DNA of 53,461 bases from GCA-2701705 sp964342155 (GTDB lineage Bacteria > Pseudomonadota > Gammaproteobacteria > GCA-002705445 > GCA-002716945), in NCBI GenBank assembly GCA_964342155.1, contig CAYFEQ010000007.1, positions 1-53,461 of the forward strand, read 5' to 3'. Below are positions 7,769 through 17,551 of the stretch, piece by piece (positions within the stretch are counted from its first letter, which is position 1; every line of letters starts with the position of its first letter). The notes beneath the pieces are model-generated. The model was given only the letters and a program-made list of their open reading frames with translations. It made no database searches and had not been told where the DNA came from. The translations under genes were made by a program, and so were the position numbers.

Positions 7769-9208
7769 TTAGTATTTCCAAAAGTATGGTGTAATAATTA
7801 TCAATAATGTAAATATTTCAAGTCTTCCCAACAACATTGTAAATGAGAGTAAATATTTGGCAAAATCATTAATTGATGAATAGTTTCCATATGCAGTTCC
7901 TAATGCAGGCCCCAAATTATTGATGCAAGATGCTACTGCAGAAAATGCTGTCGTTGAATCTAATCCTGTTGCTAACAAAATCAATGAAATAATGAAGAAT
8001 GAAATCAGATAAAGTATAAAAAAATTCCAAGCTGTAGAAGAGATATCTTCAGGAATTAATCTATCATTCATCTTTATAGGTAATTCTGCTGAAGGATGCA
8101 ATAATTTTAACAACTCTCTTCTAATCAATTTAAATAATAATATTATTCTTATAACTTTCATCCCACCACCCGTTGAACCTGCACATGCTCCAATAAAACT
8201 TGCTGTTATTAAAGTTGATATGATAAATGACGGCCATAAATTGTAAGTCGTGCTAGTAAAGCCTGATGTAGTAATAAAAGAAATTGTCTGAAAAAAGATA
8301 TGTCTCAAGTGTGTAAAGTCAGTACTAAATAATCCATAACTAGTTATAGTTAATATAAAGAATGACATAATAATTAAGTAAGTTCTTGCTTCAGAATCTT
8401 GAAAATAAACTTTAACGCTTTTATTTTTCAAAGACAAGAAATGCAATATAAAGTTCATGGCTGACAAAATCATAAAAATCATACAAATACTCTCAATTGC
8501 AGAACTATTGAAAAAACCTATGCTTTTATCATGTGTTGAAAAACCGCCAATAGCTATAGTTGAGAAACTGTGACTAATTGCATCAAATAAATTCATACCG
8601 GCTAAAAAATATGAAAGAGCACAAAAAAAAGTTAGACCTAAATAAACTGTCCATAAGTTTTGAGCAGTCTCAGCAATTCTAGGTGAAATTTTTGTATCTT
8701 TAATAGGTCCGGTTGATTCTGCTTTGTATAATTGCATTCCTCCAACCCCAAGCATTGGTAATATAGCAAGCGCTAAAATTACAATTCCCATTCCTCCTAA
8801 CCACTGCAGCATTTGTCTATAAATTAATAATGATGGTGTTAAAGTGTCAATATTGTTTAAAATTGTTGCCCCTGTAGTTGTCCAACCTGAAACAGACTCA
8901 AATAAGGCATCAGCAAAGGACAATGATAACTGCTTATCCAACATAAATGGAATTGATCCAAATAAACTTAGAACTACCCAAAATAAAACTACAATAAGAA
9001 AGCCCTCTTTAGTTCTTATGTCATTTTTTTCCCCTCTATTTGGATAATAAAATATCAAACCTACTAGAGAAAAAATTATGAAAGAAGTAATAAAAATGTC
9101 AGTATTTTGATCGTTGTATAGAAGGGATGTGATTATTGGTATCACTAATGAAAAACCAAATAATATTAGCATCATGCCAAGTATTCTTTGAATGAGAGAA
9201 TAATTCAT
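7769..9208 (-). CDS. trkH: Trk potassium uptake protein TrkH
   Basis: Potassium channel subunit of the Trk system. The 479-residue, highly hydrophobic protein has four M1-P-M2 repeats. The four selectivity-filter strands can be read as WTTTGA (near 109-114), AIGGF (near 219), TTSGF and NNLGP, each with the invariant glycine. It starts 5 bases downstream of trkA, the gene for its cytosolic NAD-binding regulator, so gating and pore subunits are co-transcribed. Confidence 0.96.
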   Translation of the reverse strand: MNYSLIQRILGMMLILFGFSLVIPIITSLLYNDQNTDIFITSFIIFSLVGLIFYYPNRGEKNDIRTKEGFLIVVLFWVVLSLFGSIPFMLDKQLSLSFADALFESVSGWTTTGATILNNIDTLTPSLLIYRQMLQWLGGMGIVILALAILPMLGVGGMQLYKAESTGPIKDTKISPRIAETAQNLWTVYLGLTFFCALSYFLAGMNLFDAISHSFSTIAIGGFSTHDKSIGFFNSSAIESICMIFMILSAMNFILHFLSLKNKSVKVYFQDSEARTYLIIMSFFILTITSYGLFSTDFTHLRHIFFQTISFITTSGFTSTTYNLWPSFIISTLITASFIGACAGSTGGGMKVIRIILLFKLIRRELLKLLHPSAELPIKMNDRLIPEDISSTAWNFFILYLISFFIISLILLATGLDSTTAFSAVASCINNLGPALGTAYGNYSSINDFAKYLLSFTMLLGRLEIFTLLIIITPYFWKY

Positions 9209-9213
9209 AGTTT

Positions 9214-10584
9214 TTAGAAAAAACCAACCTCTACCTGAAATAATTTTTCAATGACTGCTATATCTTTTTTATTAAGTGTAAATATTATAACATGGTCCTC
9301 TTCTTCAATTTCTATATCTTGATTAGCTAAAATAACTTTTTCTTTTCTTACTATTGCTCCTACATTAATAGTTTTTGGTAATTCAAGTTCAGAAATCTTT
9401 TTCCCAACCAATTTTGATGTTTTTTTATCACCGTGAGCGATTACTTCTATTACTTCTGCACCACTTTTACCTACTGAATTAACTTTAACGATATCACTTG
9501 TTCTAACAGATGCTAAGAGTGAACTAATTGTTACATCTGCAGGTGAAACAACGATATCTAATTCTTTAGATACTAGACTCCTATAAGAAGATTTATTGAT
9601 AATTGCAACAGTCTTTTTTGCCCCTAAGTCTTTAGAAAGCTTAGAAGATAAAATATTCATTTGATCATCATTTGTTACAGCACAAAAATAATCTACATCA
9701 CTTATTCCTTCATCTTTCAGAAAATTTTCGTCTGAAATATCATCATTTAGAACTACAGTAGAAGTAAGTTTTTCTGCAACTTGTTTAGATTTCATTTTGT
9801 CTTTTTCAATCAATTTTACACTGTAACTAGATTCTAAATTTTTAGCCAAGACAGAGCCTACATTGCCGCCGCCTGCAATCATGACATTACGTGCTTGTCC
9901 TTCAGGCTTTCTAAGTTCACTCATAAATCTCATATTTTCTTCAGTAGCTATAAAGAAAACTTCATCATCAACTTCTACAACTGTATTTCCAGTCGGATAT
10001 ATAGGCTTATCATTTTTGAAAATAATTCCTACCCTGACATCTACTTTTGGTAAATGTATACGGAATTCAGATAGTTTTTTACCAGCCAGCGGACCTTCTG
10101 CTAAAACTTTCACAGCTACTACTTGTACTAAACCACCAGCAAATTGGAAAAATTGGAAACACCCAGGATGGGTCATGATATTTTGTAAATATTCTGTTAA
10201 TAAAATACTAGGACTAATAACTTCATCAATTGAGAAGAAGTCATTTTTAAATCCTTCTTCTATAGTTAAATATTCATTAGGTCTTAGCCTAGCAACCGTC
10301 CTTGGTACACTGAATACTTGTTTTGCAATTTGACAAGCTACCATATTAACTTCATCACTTGATGTAACCGCAATAATCATATCGCAATCCTTAACACCGG
10401 CTAATTTTTGAATAGCAGGATATGCAGCATTCCCGCATAGAGTTTTAATATCTATTTTTTCTTGCAGATCATCAAGGACTGATTCATCTGTATCTATGAC
10501 AGTAATGTCATTACCATCATCCGAGAGTATTTTTGCTAAGGATGAACCGACGGAGCCACCGCCAAAAACTGTAATTTTTTTCAT
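9214..10584 (-). CDS. trkA: Trk system potassium uptake regulator TrkA
   Basis: Peripheral NAD(H)-binding subunit that gates TrkH. The 456 residues hold two RCK units in tandem. The first Rossmann motif is VFGGGSVGSSLAK (near residue 5) and the second IAGGGNVGSVLAK (near 236), each followed by a TrkA-C domain (around 140-220 and 370-455). A 74-base gap separates it from fmt upstream, the place where rsmB usually sits in gammaproteobacteria. Confidence 0.96.
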   Translation of the reverse strand: MKKITVFGGGSVGSSLAKILSDDGNDITVIDTDESVLDDLQEKIDIKTLCGNAAYPAIQKLAGVKDCDMIIAVTSSDEVNMVACQIAKQVFSVPRTVARLRPNEYLTIEEGFKNDFFSIDEVISPSILLTEYLQNIMTHPGCFQFFQFAGGLVQVVAVKVLAEGPLAGKKLSEFRIHLPKVDVRVGIIFKNDKPIYPTGNTVVEVDDEVFFIATEENMRFMSELRKPEGQARNVMIAGGGNVGSVLAKNLESSYSVKLIEKDKMKSKQVAEKLTSTVVLNDDISDENFLKDEGISDVDYFCAVTNDDQMNILSSKLSKDLGAKKTVAIINKSSYRSLVSKELDIVVSPADVTISSLLASVRTSDIVKVNSVGKSGAEVIEVIAHGDKKTSKLVGKKISELELPKTINVGAIVRKEKVILANQDIEIEEEDHVIIFTLNKKDIAVIEKLFQVEVGFF

Positions 10585-10658
10585 TTGCTAAAATGACTCA
10601 TTTTCAAGACCCCATTCTACACCAAATAATCCTAATGAAAATATATTATTTATGTGAT

Positions 10659-11594
10659 TTAGTGTTTAATTTGTTCCCTAATTCTTGATACAAAACTGCT
10701 ATTGGAATTACATAAATCCCCTGCGGTTATGATATTTTTGCCAGGGATTTGAAGTTTTTTAATACACAAAATACCTTTACCTGTGGAAATTGATAACCCA
10801 TTTTTATCTAAATTAATAATTCCACCGGGCTTAATCTCAGTTTTTGATTCTAGAGCTTCTGCTAACCATATCTTTATTGATTTATTGAGTATCTTTGCCT
10901 CTGCAATTGGCCAGCCAACAAAAGCTCTTACTTTTAAAAGTATATTTTCTGCAGAATCATTCCATTCAATCATAGATTCATTCTTTAAAATTTTTTTTGC
11001 ATAGCTACTATTAGATTCATTTTGTTTTATAAACTGTGACTGGTCGGCAATCTTTTTTATAGCATCTTCCAAATGATTAGAAGCTAATTTAGATAATTTT
11101 TTTTGCAAAGTTAAATTATCATCAACTTCTAATATTTCTAATTCATGTATTGCAACTATATCTCCTTTATCTAATTGTTCATTTATTTTGAAAAAGGTTA
11201 TGCCTGTATTTTTATCTCTATTTAATATTGCCCGTTGTATTGGGGCTGCTCCTCTCCATTTTGGTAATATTGATGCATGAATATTTAAACAACCATATTT
11301 TGGTATTTTTATTAATTCTGAGGGTAAAATCTTTCCATAAGCAAAAATGATACATAAGTCAGGATTCAGTTCCCTAATCGATGAGACGAACTTTACATCA
11401 GTTATTTTTTCAGGTGAAAACACTCTGATTTGGTTTTTTTTAGCAAAAATTTCAACAGGTGTTTGCTGCGACTTACCTCTTTTTCCTATTTTTTCATTTT
11501 GAGTCACAACACCTAATAATTCATTTTTTAAGTGTTTAATCTGATTAATGATTTGAATCGTATATAGTGGACTACCAAAAAAAATTATTTTCAA
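10659..11594 (-). CDS. fmt: methionyl-tRNA formyltransferase
   Basis: Formylates initiator Met-tRNA using 10-formyl-tetrahydrofolate. It is 311 residues with the catalytic triad region N104 and H106 in NIHASILPKWRGAAPIQ, and the aspartate in LDKGDI (near 142). A C-terminal tRNA-binding domain follows. It lies 17 bases after def, the deformylase that removes the formyl group after translation starts, the usual def-fmt pairing. Confidence 0.96.
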   Translation of the reverse strand: MKIIFFGSPLYTIQIINQIKHLKNELLGVVTQNEKIGKRGKSQQTPVEIFAKKNQIRVFSPEKITDVKFVSSIRELNPDLCIIFAYGKILPSELIKIPKYGCLNIHASILPKWRGAAPIQRAILNRDKNTGITFFKINEQLDKGDIVAIHELEILEVDDNLTLQKKLSKLASNHLEDAIKKIADQSQFIKQNESNSSYAKKILKNESMIEWNDSAENILLKVRAFVGWPIAEAKILNKSIKIWLAEALESKTEIKPGGIINLDKNGLSISTGKGILCIKKLQIPGKNIITAGDLCNSNSSFVSRIREQIKH

Positions 11595-11611
11595 TACGAC
11601 TCCTGAATTAT

Positions 11612-12148
11612 TTATATTGAATAAGGTACATTTTTTCGTTGCACTTTTATGCCTTGAGCTTCCATCTTTTGTATTTTTTTCTCAATATTTTCTCTTTTTG
11701 CTAGAGACAAATAGTCTACAAAAAGTTTTCCATTAAGATGATCAAGTTCATGTTGTATGCAGACTGCAAGTAAACCTTCAGCCTTCCCGTTATATTTTTG
11801 ACCATCTGTATTCTTTGCTTCATATTCAATAAGATCATACCTGTCTACTTTTTCATAAAAGCCAGGAACTGAGAGGCAACCTTCTTCAAATTGTATTTTT
11901 TTTTCTTTTTTAGTTATTACTGGATTAATTAATACTAATGGCTCATTTCTCTTTTCGCTGACATCTATGACTATGATATTTTTTATTATATTCACCTGTA
12001 TGGCGGCCAATCCAATCCCTTTTTCTAAATACATCGTTTCCAACATATCTTTGACAATTGTATGCAAAGATTCGTCAAAATTCTCAACATCTACGCCTTT
12101 TTGTCTCAATCTATTATCTGGAAAATGTAGTATTTCAAGTATCGCCAT
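11612..12148 (-). CDS. def: peptide deformylase
   Basis: Metalloenzyme that removes the N-terminal formyl group from nascent proteins. The three family motifs are present: GIGLAAIQV (44-52, where many homologues read GxGLAAxQxG), EEGCLSVPG with the metal ligand C91, and QHELDHLNG with ligands H133 and H137 and catalytic E134. Its 178 residues match type 1B enzymes. It is the first gene of the leftward run and diverges from topA across 92 bases. Confidence 0.95.
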   Translation of the reverse strand: MAILEILHFPDNRLRQKGVDVENFDESLHTIVKDMLETMYLEKGIGLAAIQVNIIKNIIVIDVSEKRNEPLVLINPVITKKEKKIQFEEGCLSVPGFYEKVDRYDLIEYEAKNTDGQKYNGKAEGLLAVCIQHELDHLNGKLFVDYLSLAKRENIEKKIQKMEAQGIKVQRKNVPYSI

Positions 12149-12240
12149 TACAGTATTCCTAAAAAAAGTATTTGTAAAACATAGTCTTTTAATAGTATAA
12201 AGTAAAAAAATGATTTTTTATAAGAGATTCAATAAAGGAA
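12149..12240. promoter_or_regulatory. divergent def/topA intergenic region
   Basis: These 92 AT-rich bases separate the starts of def (minus) and topA (plus) and must hold both promoters. TATA-like strings are present but I could not assign a single convincing -35/-10 pair. The AAAGGA purine run before topA sits only about one base from the ATG at 12241, closer than a normal Shine-Dalgarno. No alternative topA start fits the conserved N-terminus. Confidence 0.45.
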
Positions 12241-14565
12241 ATGAAAAATTTACTGATTGTAGAATCACCAACTAAGGTAAAATCTATACAAAAGTTTTTA
12301 GGTAAAGACTTCAAGGTTGTTGCATCTGTTGGCCATGTAAGGGATCTGGTTGCTACCGGCAAAAAGGGTATTGATGTTACGAATGGATATCAGCCTGTTT
12401 GGAAGGTAACCAAAGAAAAAAAGGATATCTTGGCTGATATAAAAAAATTTTCCCAAGATGCGGAAAATGTCTACTTTGCTACTGATCCCGATAGAGAAGG
12501 TGAAGCTATTTCAAAACACATATACGATATTCTCAATGAATCTGATGGATTAAAAAATAAAACCATACATCGTGTTGCATTTAATGAAATTACAAAAAAT
12601 GCTGTACTTGATGCTATGAAGCATCCGCGTCAAATTTCTATGGATTTATGGAATGCCTATTTGGCAAGGCGTACTCTGGATTATCTAATGGGATATGATA
12701 TTTCAGAATTTCTATGGAAAAAAGTAAGTAGAGATGCAAGAGGTGGAAGAGTACAAAGCCCAGCCTTACGTCTAATTGTAGAAAGAGAAAAATTAATTTC
12801 TGATTTTAAGCCTATAGAATTTTGGATAACCACAATAAATGCTTGTAGCGGAAATGATTGTATAGATACTGAGCTAATATCAATTAATGGTGAAAAAATA
12901 AAGAAAAATAATATAACAACTATTAGTAATCAAAAAGAAGCTGAGGCTAACAAGAAAGAAATTTCTAAGTATAAAGAGTTAGAAATAAAATCAATAAAAA
13001 CTTCAGAAAGGAAAATGAAACCAAAAGCTCCTTTTACAACTGCATCTTTGCAACAAACCGCCTACACAATGCTTGGTTTTTCTGTAAAACAAACTTCTAG
13101 TATTGCGCAAAGACTCTATCAAGGAGTTGATCTCGGAGATGGGGAGACAGTCGGTTTAATTACTTATATGAGAACTGATTCTACTAATTTATCTGTCGAA
13201 TCACTAAATGAATTGAAAAGTTACTTAACAGAAAAGCATCCAAAATTTTGTTCAGAAGAAGCCAGAAAATATCAAAATAAAGTGAAAAATGCGCAAGAAG
13301 CACATGAAGCAATACGTCCTACCTCAATATACAATGAGCCAGAAAAAATCAAACCATACTTAGAAGAAGCAGAATACAAACTATATTCTTTAATTTGGAA
13401 GAGAACTGTCTCTTCTCAGATGACTGATGCCGTATATCAACAAGTTAACTTAGAATTATTTTTGGACAATAAATTTGAATTCAAATATTCAGGTTCGTTT
13501 ATTAAAGAGAATGGTTTTAAAGAAGTTTATGATCTATCTGAGAATGATGAAAAAGAAAAGCTTAATAAGAAAATATTAGAAAAACTAAAAGCTGGTGATA
13601 AATTATCAATTAAAAATATAGAAATTGAACAAAAATTTACTCAACCTCCTCCTCGATATAATCAAGCTAGTTTAATCCAAGCTTTGGAGGAACTTGGCAT
13701 TGGTAGGCCATCTACATATGTAACAATTATTTCGAAAATTATGGAAAGTAATTATATAGACCCAGATAAAAGTAATTTTCAACCTACTGCATTAGCAAGA
13801 GTAGTTTGTGATACATTGCTAGAACATTTCAGCAATGATCTTGTAGATTATGAATTCACTGCAAGGCTCGAAGAAAACCTTGATAAGATTTCATTAGGTC
13901 AACAAGATGCAGAATCATGTATTAAAAAAACATATGAGCCTTTTAAAACTAATTTGGATCATAAACAAGAAACAGTTGATATATCTGAACAGCGTATGCT
14001 TAAAGACCTTGGGCCTCATCCAGAAACTAAAAGACCTGTGTCAGTTCGTCTAACAAAATATGGTCCTACAATCCAAATGGGTACTAAAGAAGATGAAGAA
14101 AAACCAAAATGGGCAGCATTAACACCTGAGCAAAAAAAGAATATTGATTCTATAACGATGGATGACGCTATCAGATTATTTAAATTACCGGAAAAAATTG
14201 GTACCTTTGAAGATGAAGATATTTTAATTAATATTGGCCCATTTGGTCCATATGTGAAGTGCGGCAAAACAAATGTCTCAGCAAGAAATGTAGATATTTT
14301 TTCTCTCAAAGAAGAAGAGGCTACGATACTTATAAAAGAAAAAAGAGAATTGGATGCTAATAAAGAAATTAAAGTATTTGAGGATAAGGGCATAAAAATT
14401 CTTAATGGTATTTATGGTCCTTATGTAACAAATGGTAAAGTTAATGTTAAAGTACCTAAAGATGTCGAACCTAAGTCACTAGAAGAAGAAACTTGTATAG
14501 AAATGATAAACAATGCTCCGAAAAGGAAAAGAAGGAGAAGAAGGTTTACCTCTAAAAAAACATGA
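12241..14565 (+). CDS. topA: DNA topoisomerase I
   Basis: Type IA topoisomerase that relaxes negative supercoils. The TOPRIM domain carries VESPTK at the N-terminus and the acidic DPDREGE block (82-88). The active-site tyrosine is Y309 in LITYMRTDST. At 774 residues it is about 90 shorter than E. coli TopA. The C-terminus lacks CxxC pairs, so zinc ribbons are absent. Instead there are two GPFGPYVK/GIYGPYVT-type Topo C repeats and a very basic arginine/lysine tail. It overlaps tsaC by 4 bases. Confidence 0.97.
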   Translation: MKNLLIVESPTKVKSIQKFLGKDFKVVASVGHVRDLVATGKKGIDVTNGYQPVWKVTKEKKDILADIKKFSQDAENVYFATDPDREGEAISKHIYDILNESDGLKNKTIHRVAFNEITKNAVLDAMKHPRQISMDLWNAYLARRTLDYLMGYDISEFLWKKVSRDARGGRVQSPALRLIVEREKLISDFKPIEFWITTINACSGNDCIDTELISINGEKIKKNNITTISNQKEAEANKKEISKYKELEIKSIKTSERKMKPKAPFTTASLQQTAYTMLGFSVKQTSSIAQRLYQGVDLGDGETVGLITYMRTDSTNLSVESLNELKSYLTEKHPKFCSEEARKYQNKVKNAQEAHEAIRPTSIYNEPEKIKPYLEEAEYKLYSLIWKRTVSSQMTDAVYQQVNLELFLDNKFEFKYSGSFIKENGFKEVYDLSENDEKEKLNKKILEKLKAGDKLSIKNIEIEQKFTQPPPRYNQASLIQALEELGIGRPSTYVTIISKIMESNYIDPDKSNFQPTALARVVCDTLLEHFSNDLVDYEFTARLEENLDKISLGQQDAESCIKKTYEPFKTNLDHKQETVDISEQRMLKDLGPHPETKRPVSVRLTKYGPTIQMGTKEDEEKPKWAALTPEQKKNIDSITMDDAIRLFKLPEKIGTFEDEDILINIGPFGPYVKCGKTNVSARNVDIFSLKEEEATILIKEKRELDANKEIKVFEDKGIKILNGIYGPYVTNGKVNVKVPKDVEPKSLEEETCIEMINNAPKRKRRRRRFTSKKT

Positions 14566-15113
14566 TGAAAGGCAATCCAGCTGGAGCAGTTGAATACCTA
14601 AAAAATGGGAAAATTATTGCTTACCCAACTGAAACAGTTTTTGGTATAGGTTGTGATCCATATCAAGAACATGTAGTAGAAAGAATCTTTCATTTAAAAA
14701 ACAGACCACCTACAAAAAAATTTATTTTGATTTCCTCATCTTATGATCAATTAGAAGAAGTAATTGATACAAAAAAAATTACTGACGAGGTTTTGAATTC
14801 ATGGCCAGGGCCAAATACTTGGCTAGTTCCACCAAATACTAAACTTCCAAAATGGCTCATTAGTGAAGAGAATGGTTTGATTGCAGTGAGAGTTTCCGAG
14901 CATAATGCAGTTAAAGAAATATGTGAAAAATTTGGCAAGCCGATAATTTCAACCAGCGCAAACTTATATAAATCAGAAAATTTAAAAAATTATAAAGATG
15001 TAGAAAATATCTTTTCTGAAAAGATTGATTATTTAGTTATTGGTGATACTGGCAAATATAAAAATCCAAGCATAATAAGAAATATGTTAACCGGTGAAAT
15101 AGTAAGAAAATGA
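14562..15113 (+). CDS. tsaC: threonylcarbamoyl-AMP synthase TsaC
   Basis: Makes threonylcarbamoyl-AMP from threonine, bicarbonate and ATP for t6A37 modification of ANN-decoding tRNAs. The 183-residue YrdC-fold protein has the N-terminal IIAYPTETVFGIGCDP block, the lysine-rich KNRPPTKKF loop and the TSAN motif in ISTSANLY. It lies between topA and hemF with 4-base overlaps on both sides. The tsaC-hemF-aroE grouping is conserved in Pseudomonas, although hemB is found before aroE here. Confidence 0.93.
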   Translation: MMKGNPAGAVEYLKNGKIIAYPTETVFGIGCDPYQEHVVERIFHLKNRPPTKKFILISSSYDQLEEVIDTKKITDEVLNSWPGPNTWLVPPNTKLPKWLISEENGLIAVRVSEHNAVKEICEKFGKPIISTSANLYKSENLKNYKDVENIFSEKIDYLVIGDTGKYKNPSIIRNMLTGEIVRK

Positions 15114-16006
15114 CAAATGTAAAAGAATTAAAAAAAATTGAAAATAATTTTAGAGACATACAAAAAAGAATTATTGGTTCATTTTCAGAGTTTTCACCAA
15201 AATTAAGATCTACTATAACAAATTGGAAATATAAAACAGGTGGAGGAGGTAGAAGTTGCAAGATTAATGATGATAAAGTTTTTGAGCAAGGTGCAATAAA
15301 TTTTTCATCTATAAAAGGAAAAGTTCTCCCTGGCAGTGCATTAGAACACAAATTCCCAAAAGATGTCACTAGCTTCCAAGCAATTGGAGTATCAGTAGTT
15401 ATACATCCACACAATCCTTTTGTACCATGCTCACATTTAAATGTTCGCTTTTTTACTCTTAAGAAAAAAAATAGTTCAAACTTGTGGTGGTTTGGTGGTG
15501 GCTATGATTTAACACCATATTTTCCATATAAACAAGATGTTGATCTATGGCATAACAATGCTAAGAAAATGTGTGATAAATATGATAAAAGTTACTATAA
15601 AAAATTTAAACAAGCTTGTGATAACTATTTTTTTTTAAATCATAGAAATGAGAAAAGAGGAGTAGGGGGAATTTTTTTTGATGGGCTCAATAAGAAAGAT
15701 AAGAACCACTACCTTAAGTTTGTTGATGATGCTAGTAATACTTTTGTATCAAGTTATTTGAATATTGTGAAAGATAGGAGTTCTAAAAAATTTACTAAAA
15801 GTCAGAAAGATTTTCAACTCTATAGAAGAGGAAGATATGTTGAATTTAACCTAGTATATGATAGAGGAACACTATTTGGTTTACAATCGGGAGGAAGAAT
15901 AGATTCAATTTTAATGTCTTTACCTCCACAGGTTTCTTGGAATCTAAAAAAAACTACTAATATTAAGAAATATGAAAAAAATTTATTAAAATTTATAAAA
16001 AAATAG
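15110..16006 (+). CDS. hemF: aerobic coproporphyrinogen III oxidase
   Basis: Oxygen-dependent decarboxylation of coproporphyrinogen III to protoporphyrinogen IX in heme synthesis. It is 298 residues with the family blocks GGGRSCKINDDKVFEQGAIN, SVVIHPHNPFVP, WWFGGGYDLTP and the C-terminal YVEFNLVYDRGT region. The enzyme implies an oxygen-using lifestyle. It overlaps tsaC by 4 bases and ends 3 bases from the convergent thioesterase gene, leaving no room for a separate terminator. Confidence 0.97.
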   Translation: MTNVKELKKIENNFRDIQKRIIGSFSEFSPKLRSTITNWKYKTGGGGRSCKINDDKVFEQGAINFSSIKGKVLPGSALEHKFPKDVTSFQAIGVSVVIHPHNPFVPCSHLNVRFFTLKKKNSSNLWWFGGGYDLTPYFPYKQDVDLWHNNAKKMCDKYDKSYYKKFKQACDNYFFLNHRNEKRGVGGIFFDGLNKKDKNHYLKFVDDASNTFVSSYLNIVKDRSSKKFTKSQKDFQLYRRGRYVEFNLVYDRGTLFGLQSGGRIDSILMSLPPQVSWNLKKTTNIKKYEKNLLKFIKK

Positions 16007-16009
16007 GCT

Positions 16010-16483
16010 TCATGCAAAAGTCTTATTTAACAACTCAGTATTTTCAATAATTTCGTCTTCATTCAAATCAACAATTGCTGTCGTTAATCTAGATATACAA
16101 TTTAATTTACCTGCTTCATTACTGATATCAATATTCCATACATGGATAGATTTACCAACATTTATTGGAGTGGCTTTTCCAGTCACGAAACCTTTAAACA
16201 CTGGTCTCAAGTGATTTGCATTAATCTCTAGCCCAACAGCTTTCTGCTTACGCATATTGATACATAAGTTAGAGGCAATACTGCCAAGTGATTCTGCAAG
16301 GACACAAGATGCACCTCCATGAAGCATTCCTCTAGATTGTCTTGTTCTATCATCAACTGGCATTTTTGCGAGTATAAAATCTGATCCAATTTCTAAAAAT
16401 TCTATGCCTAAATGATTGTTAAGCGTATTATTTCTAAGTGTTTTCACATTTTCTATTGTAAAATCTTCATACCAAATAGACAT
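16010..16483 (-). CDS. hotdog-fold thioesterase (PaaI/YdiI-like)
   Basis: Probable acyl-CoA thioesterase. The 157-residue single hotdog domain carries the HGGASCVLAESLGS block (near residues 56-69), with the catalytic glutamate on the hotdog helix in ESLGS as in the YdiI/MenI group. The downstream strand LEINANHLRP is also typical. The substrate is unknown. A good AGGAGA ribosome-binding site precedes the start. It diverges from hemB and converges on hemF. Confidence 0.82.
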   Translation of the reverse strand: MSIWYEDFTIENVKTLRNNTLNNHLGIEFLEIGSDFILAKMPVDDRTRQSRGMLHGGASCVLAESLGSIASNLCINMRKQKAVGLEINANHLRPVFKGFVTGKATPINVGKSIHVWNIDISNEAGKLNCISRLTTAIVDLNEDEIIENTELLNKTFA

Positions 16484-16558
16484 TTAATCTCCTATGTTTA
16501 TAATTCTAGATAGATTAATATAACATCTTCTCTTAAAATAAAAAGTGCTGAGCTCAAA

Positions 16559-17551
16559 ATGAAAAAAAGTTTTCCAAATACTCGCTTAAGAAGATTGAGA
16601 TCTACAAAATCTCTCAGGAATTTGATAAGAGAAAATTCTCTATCTCCTCATGATTTAATACAGCCGATATTTCTCATAGAAGGAAAGAATAAAACTGAGA
16701 AAATAAAAACTATGCCTGACATATTTAGGTTTAGTATCGATAAAGCAATTATAGAAATAAAAAAGCTTAAAAACCTTGGTATTGAATCAGTCGCTTTATT
16801 TCCATGCATTAACAAAAAATATAAGGATTTAACTGGTACAGAGTCTTATAATCCAGATGGCCTTATTCAAAGAGCTATTTCAGAAATAAAATTAAAGATT
16901 GCTGATGTAACTATAATCAGTGATGTTGCTCTTGATCCATATACATCTCATGGACAAGATGGGGTTATATCCAAAAAAGGCAAAATTTTAAATGATGAAA
17001 CAATAGAGGTTTTAATCAAACAAGCACTAAGTCATGCCAAATGTGGAGTTGATATTATTGCACCATCAGACATGATGGATGGTAGAATAAAAAAAATACG
17101 TCAAACTCTCGAGAAAAATTCTTATCATAATACGATACTTCTTTCCTACTCTGCAAAATATTCATCAAATTTTTATGGCCCTTTTAGAGATGCAGTTGGT
17201 TCTGCAAAAAATTTGGGGTCATCTAATAAAGATACGTATCAAATGGATTACTCTAATCAAAAAGATGCTATTAATGAAGTTGAGCTTGATATTAATGAGG
17301 GGGCAGATATTGTGATGGTTAAACCTAGCCTCCCATATTTAGATATTATCTGCAGGATAAGTCAAAAGTTTAATATACCAATCTTTGCATACCAAGTGAG
17401 TGGAGAATATTCTATGATCAAATCTGTAGCAAAAAATAATTCGCTTGATGAGAAAAAAATAGTTCTTGAAACTCTAACTTGTATAAAAAGAGCAGGCGCT
17501 AATGCGATTATTACTTATTTCGCAAAGGATGCATTAAAATGGATGAAGTAA
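16559..17551 (+). CDS. hemB: delta-aminolevulinic acid dehydratase (porphobilinogen synthase)
   Basis: Condenses two 5-aminolevulinate molecules to porphobilinogen. It is a 330-residue TIM barrel with Schiff-base lysines K200 (SYSAKYSS) and K255 (MVKPSLPY). The metal loop reads DVALDPYTSHGQDG, with Ala and Asp where zinc-type enzymes have cysteines, so this is a magnesium-type, cysteine-free enzyme like that of Pseudomonas. No clear Shine-Dalgarno precedes the start. It overlaps aroE by 13 bases. Confidence 0.97.
   Translation: MKKSFPNTRLRRLRSTKSLRNLIRENSLSPHDLIQPIFLIEGKNKTEKIKTMPDIFRFSIDKAIIEIKKLKNLGIESVALFPCINKKYKDLTGTESYNPDGLIQRAISEIKLKIADVTIISDVALDPYTSHGQDGVISKKGKILNDETIEVLIKQALSHAKCGVDIIAPSDMMDGRIKKIRQTLEKNSYHNTILLSYSAKYSSNFYGPFRDAVGSAKNLGSSNKDTYQMDYSNQKDAINEVELDINEGADIVMVKPSLPYLDIICRISQKFNIPIFAYQVSGEYSMIKSVAKNNSLDEKKIVLETLTCIKRAGANAIITYFAKDALKWMK

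Noticed and set aside
9863..10333. 156-residue plus-strand ORF opposite trkA
   Set aside because: Antisense to a strongly conserved TrkA reading frame and without family features, so it is a chance ORF.
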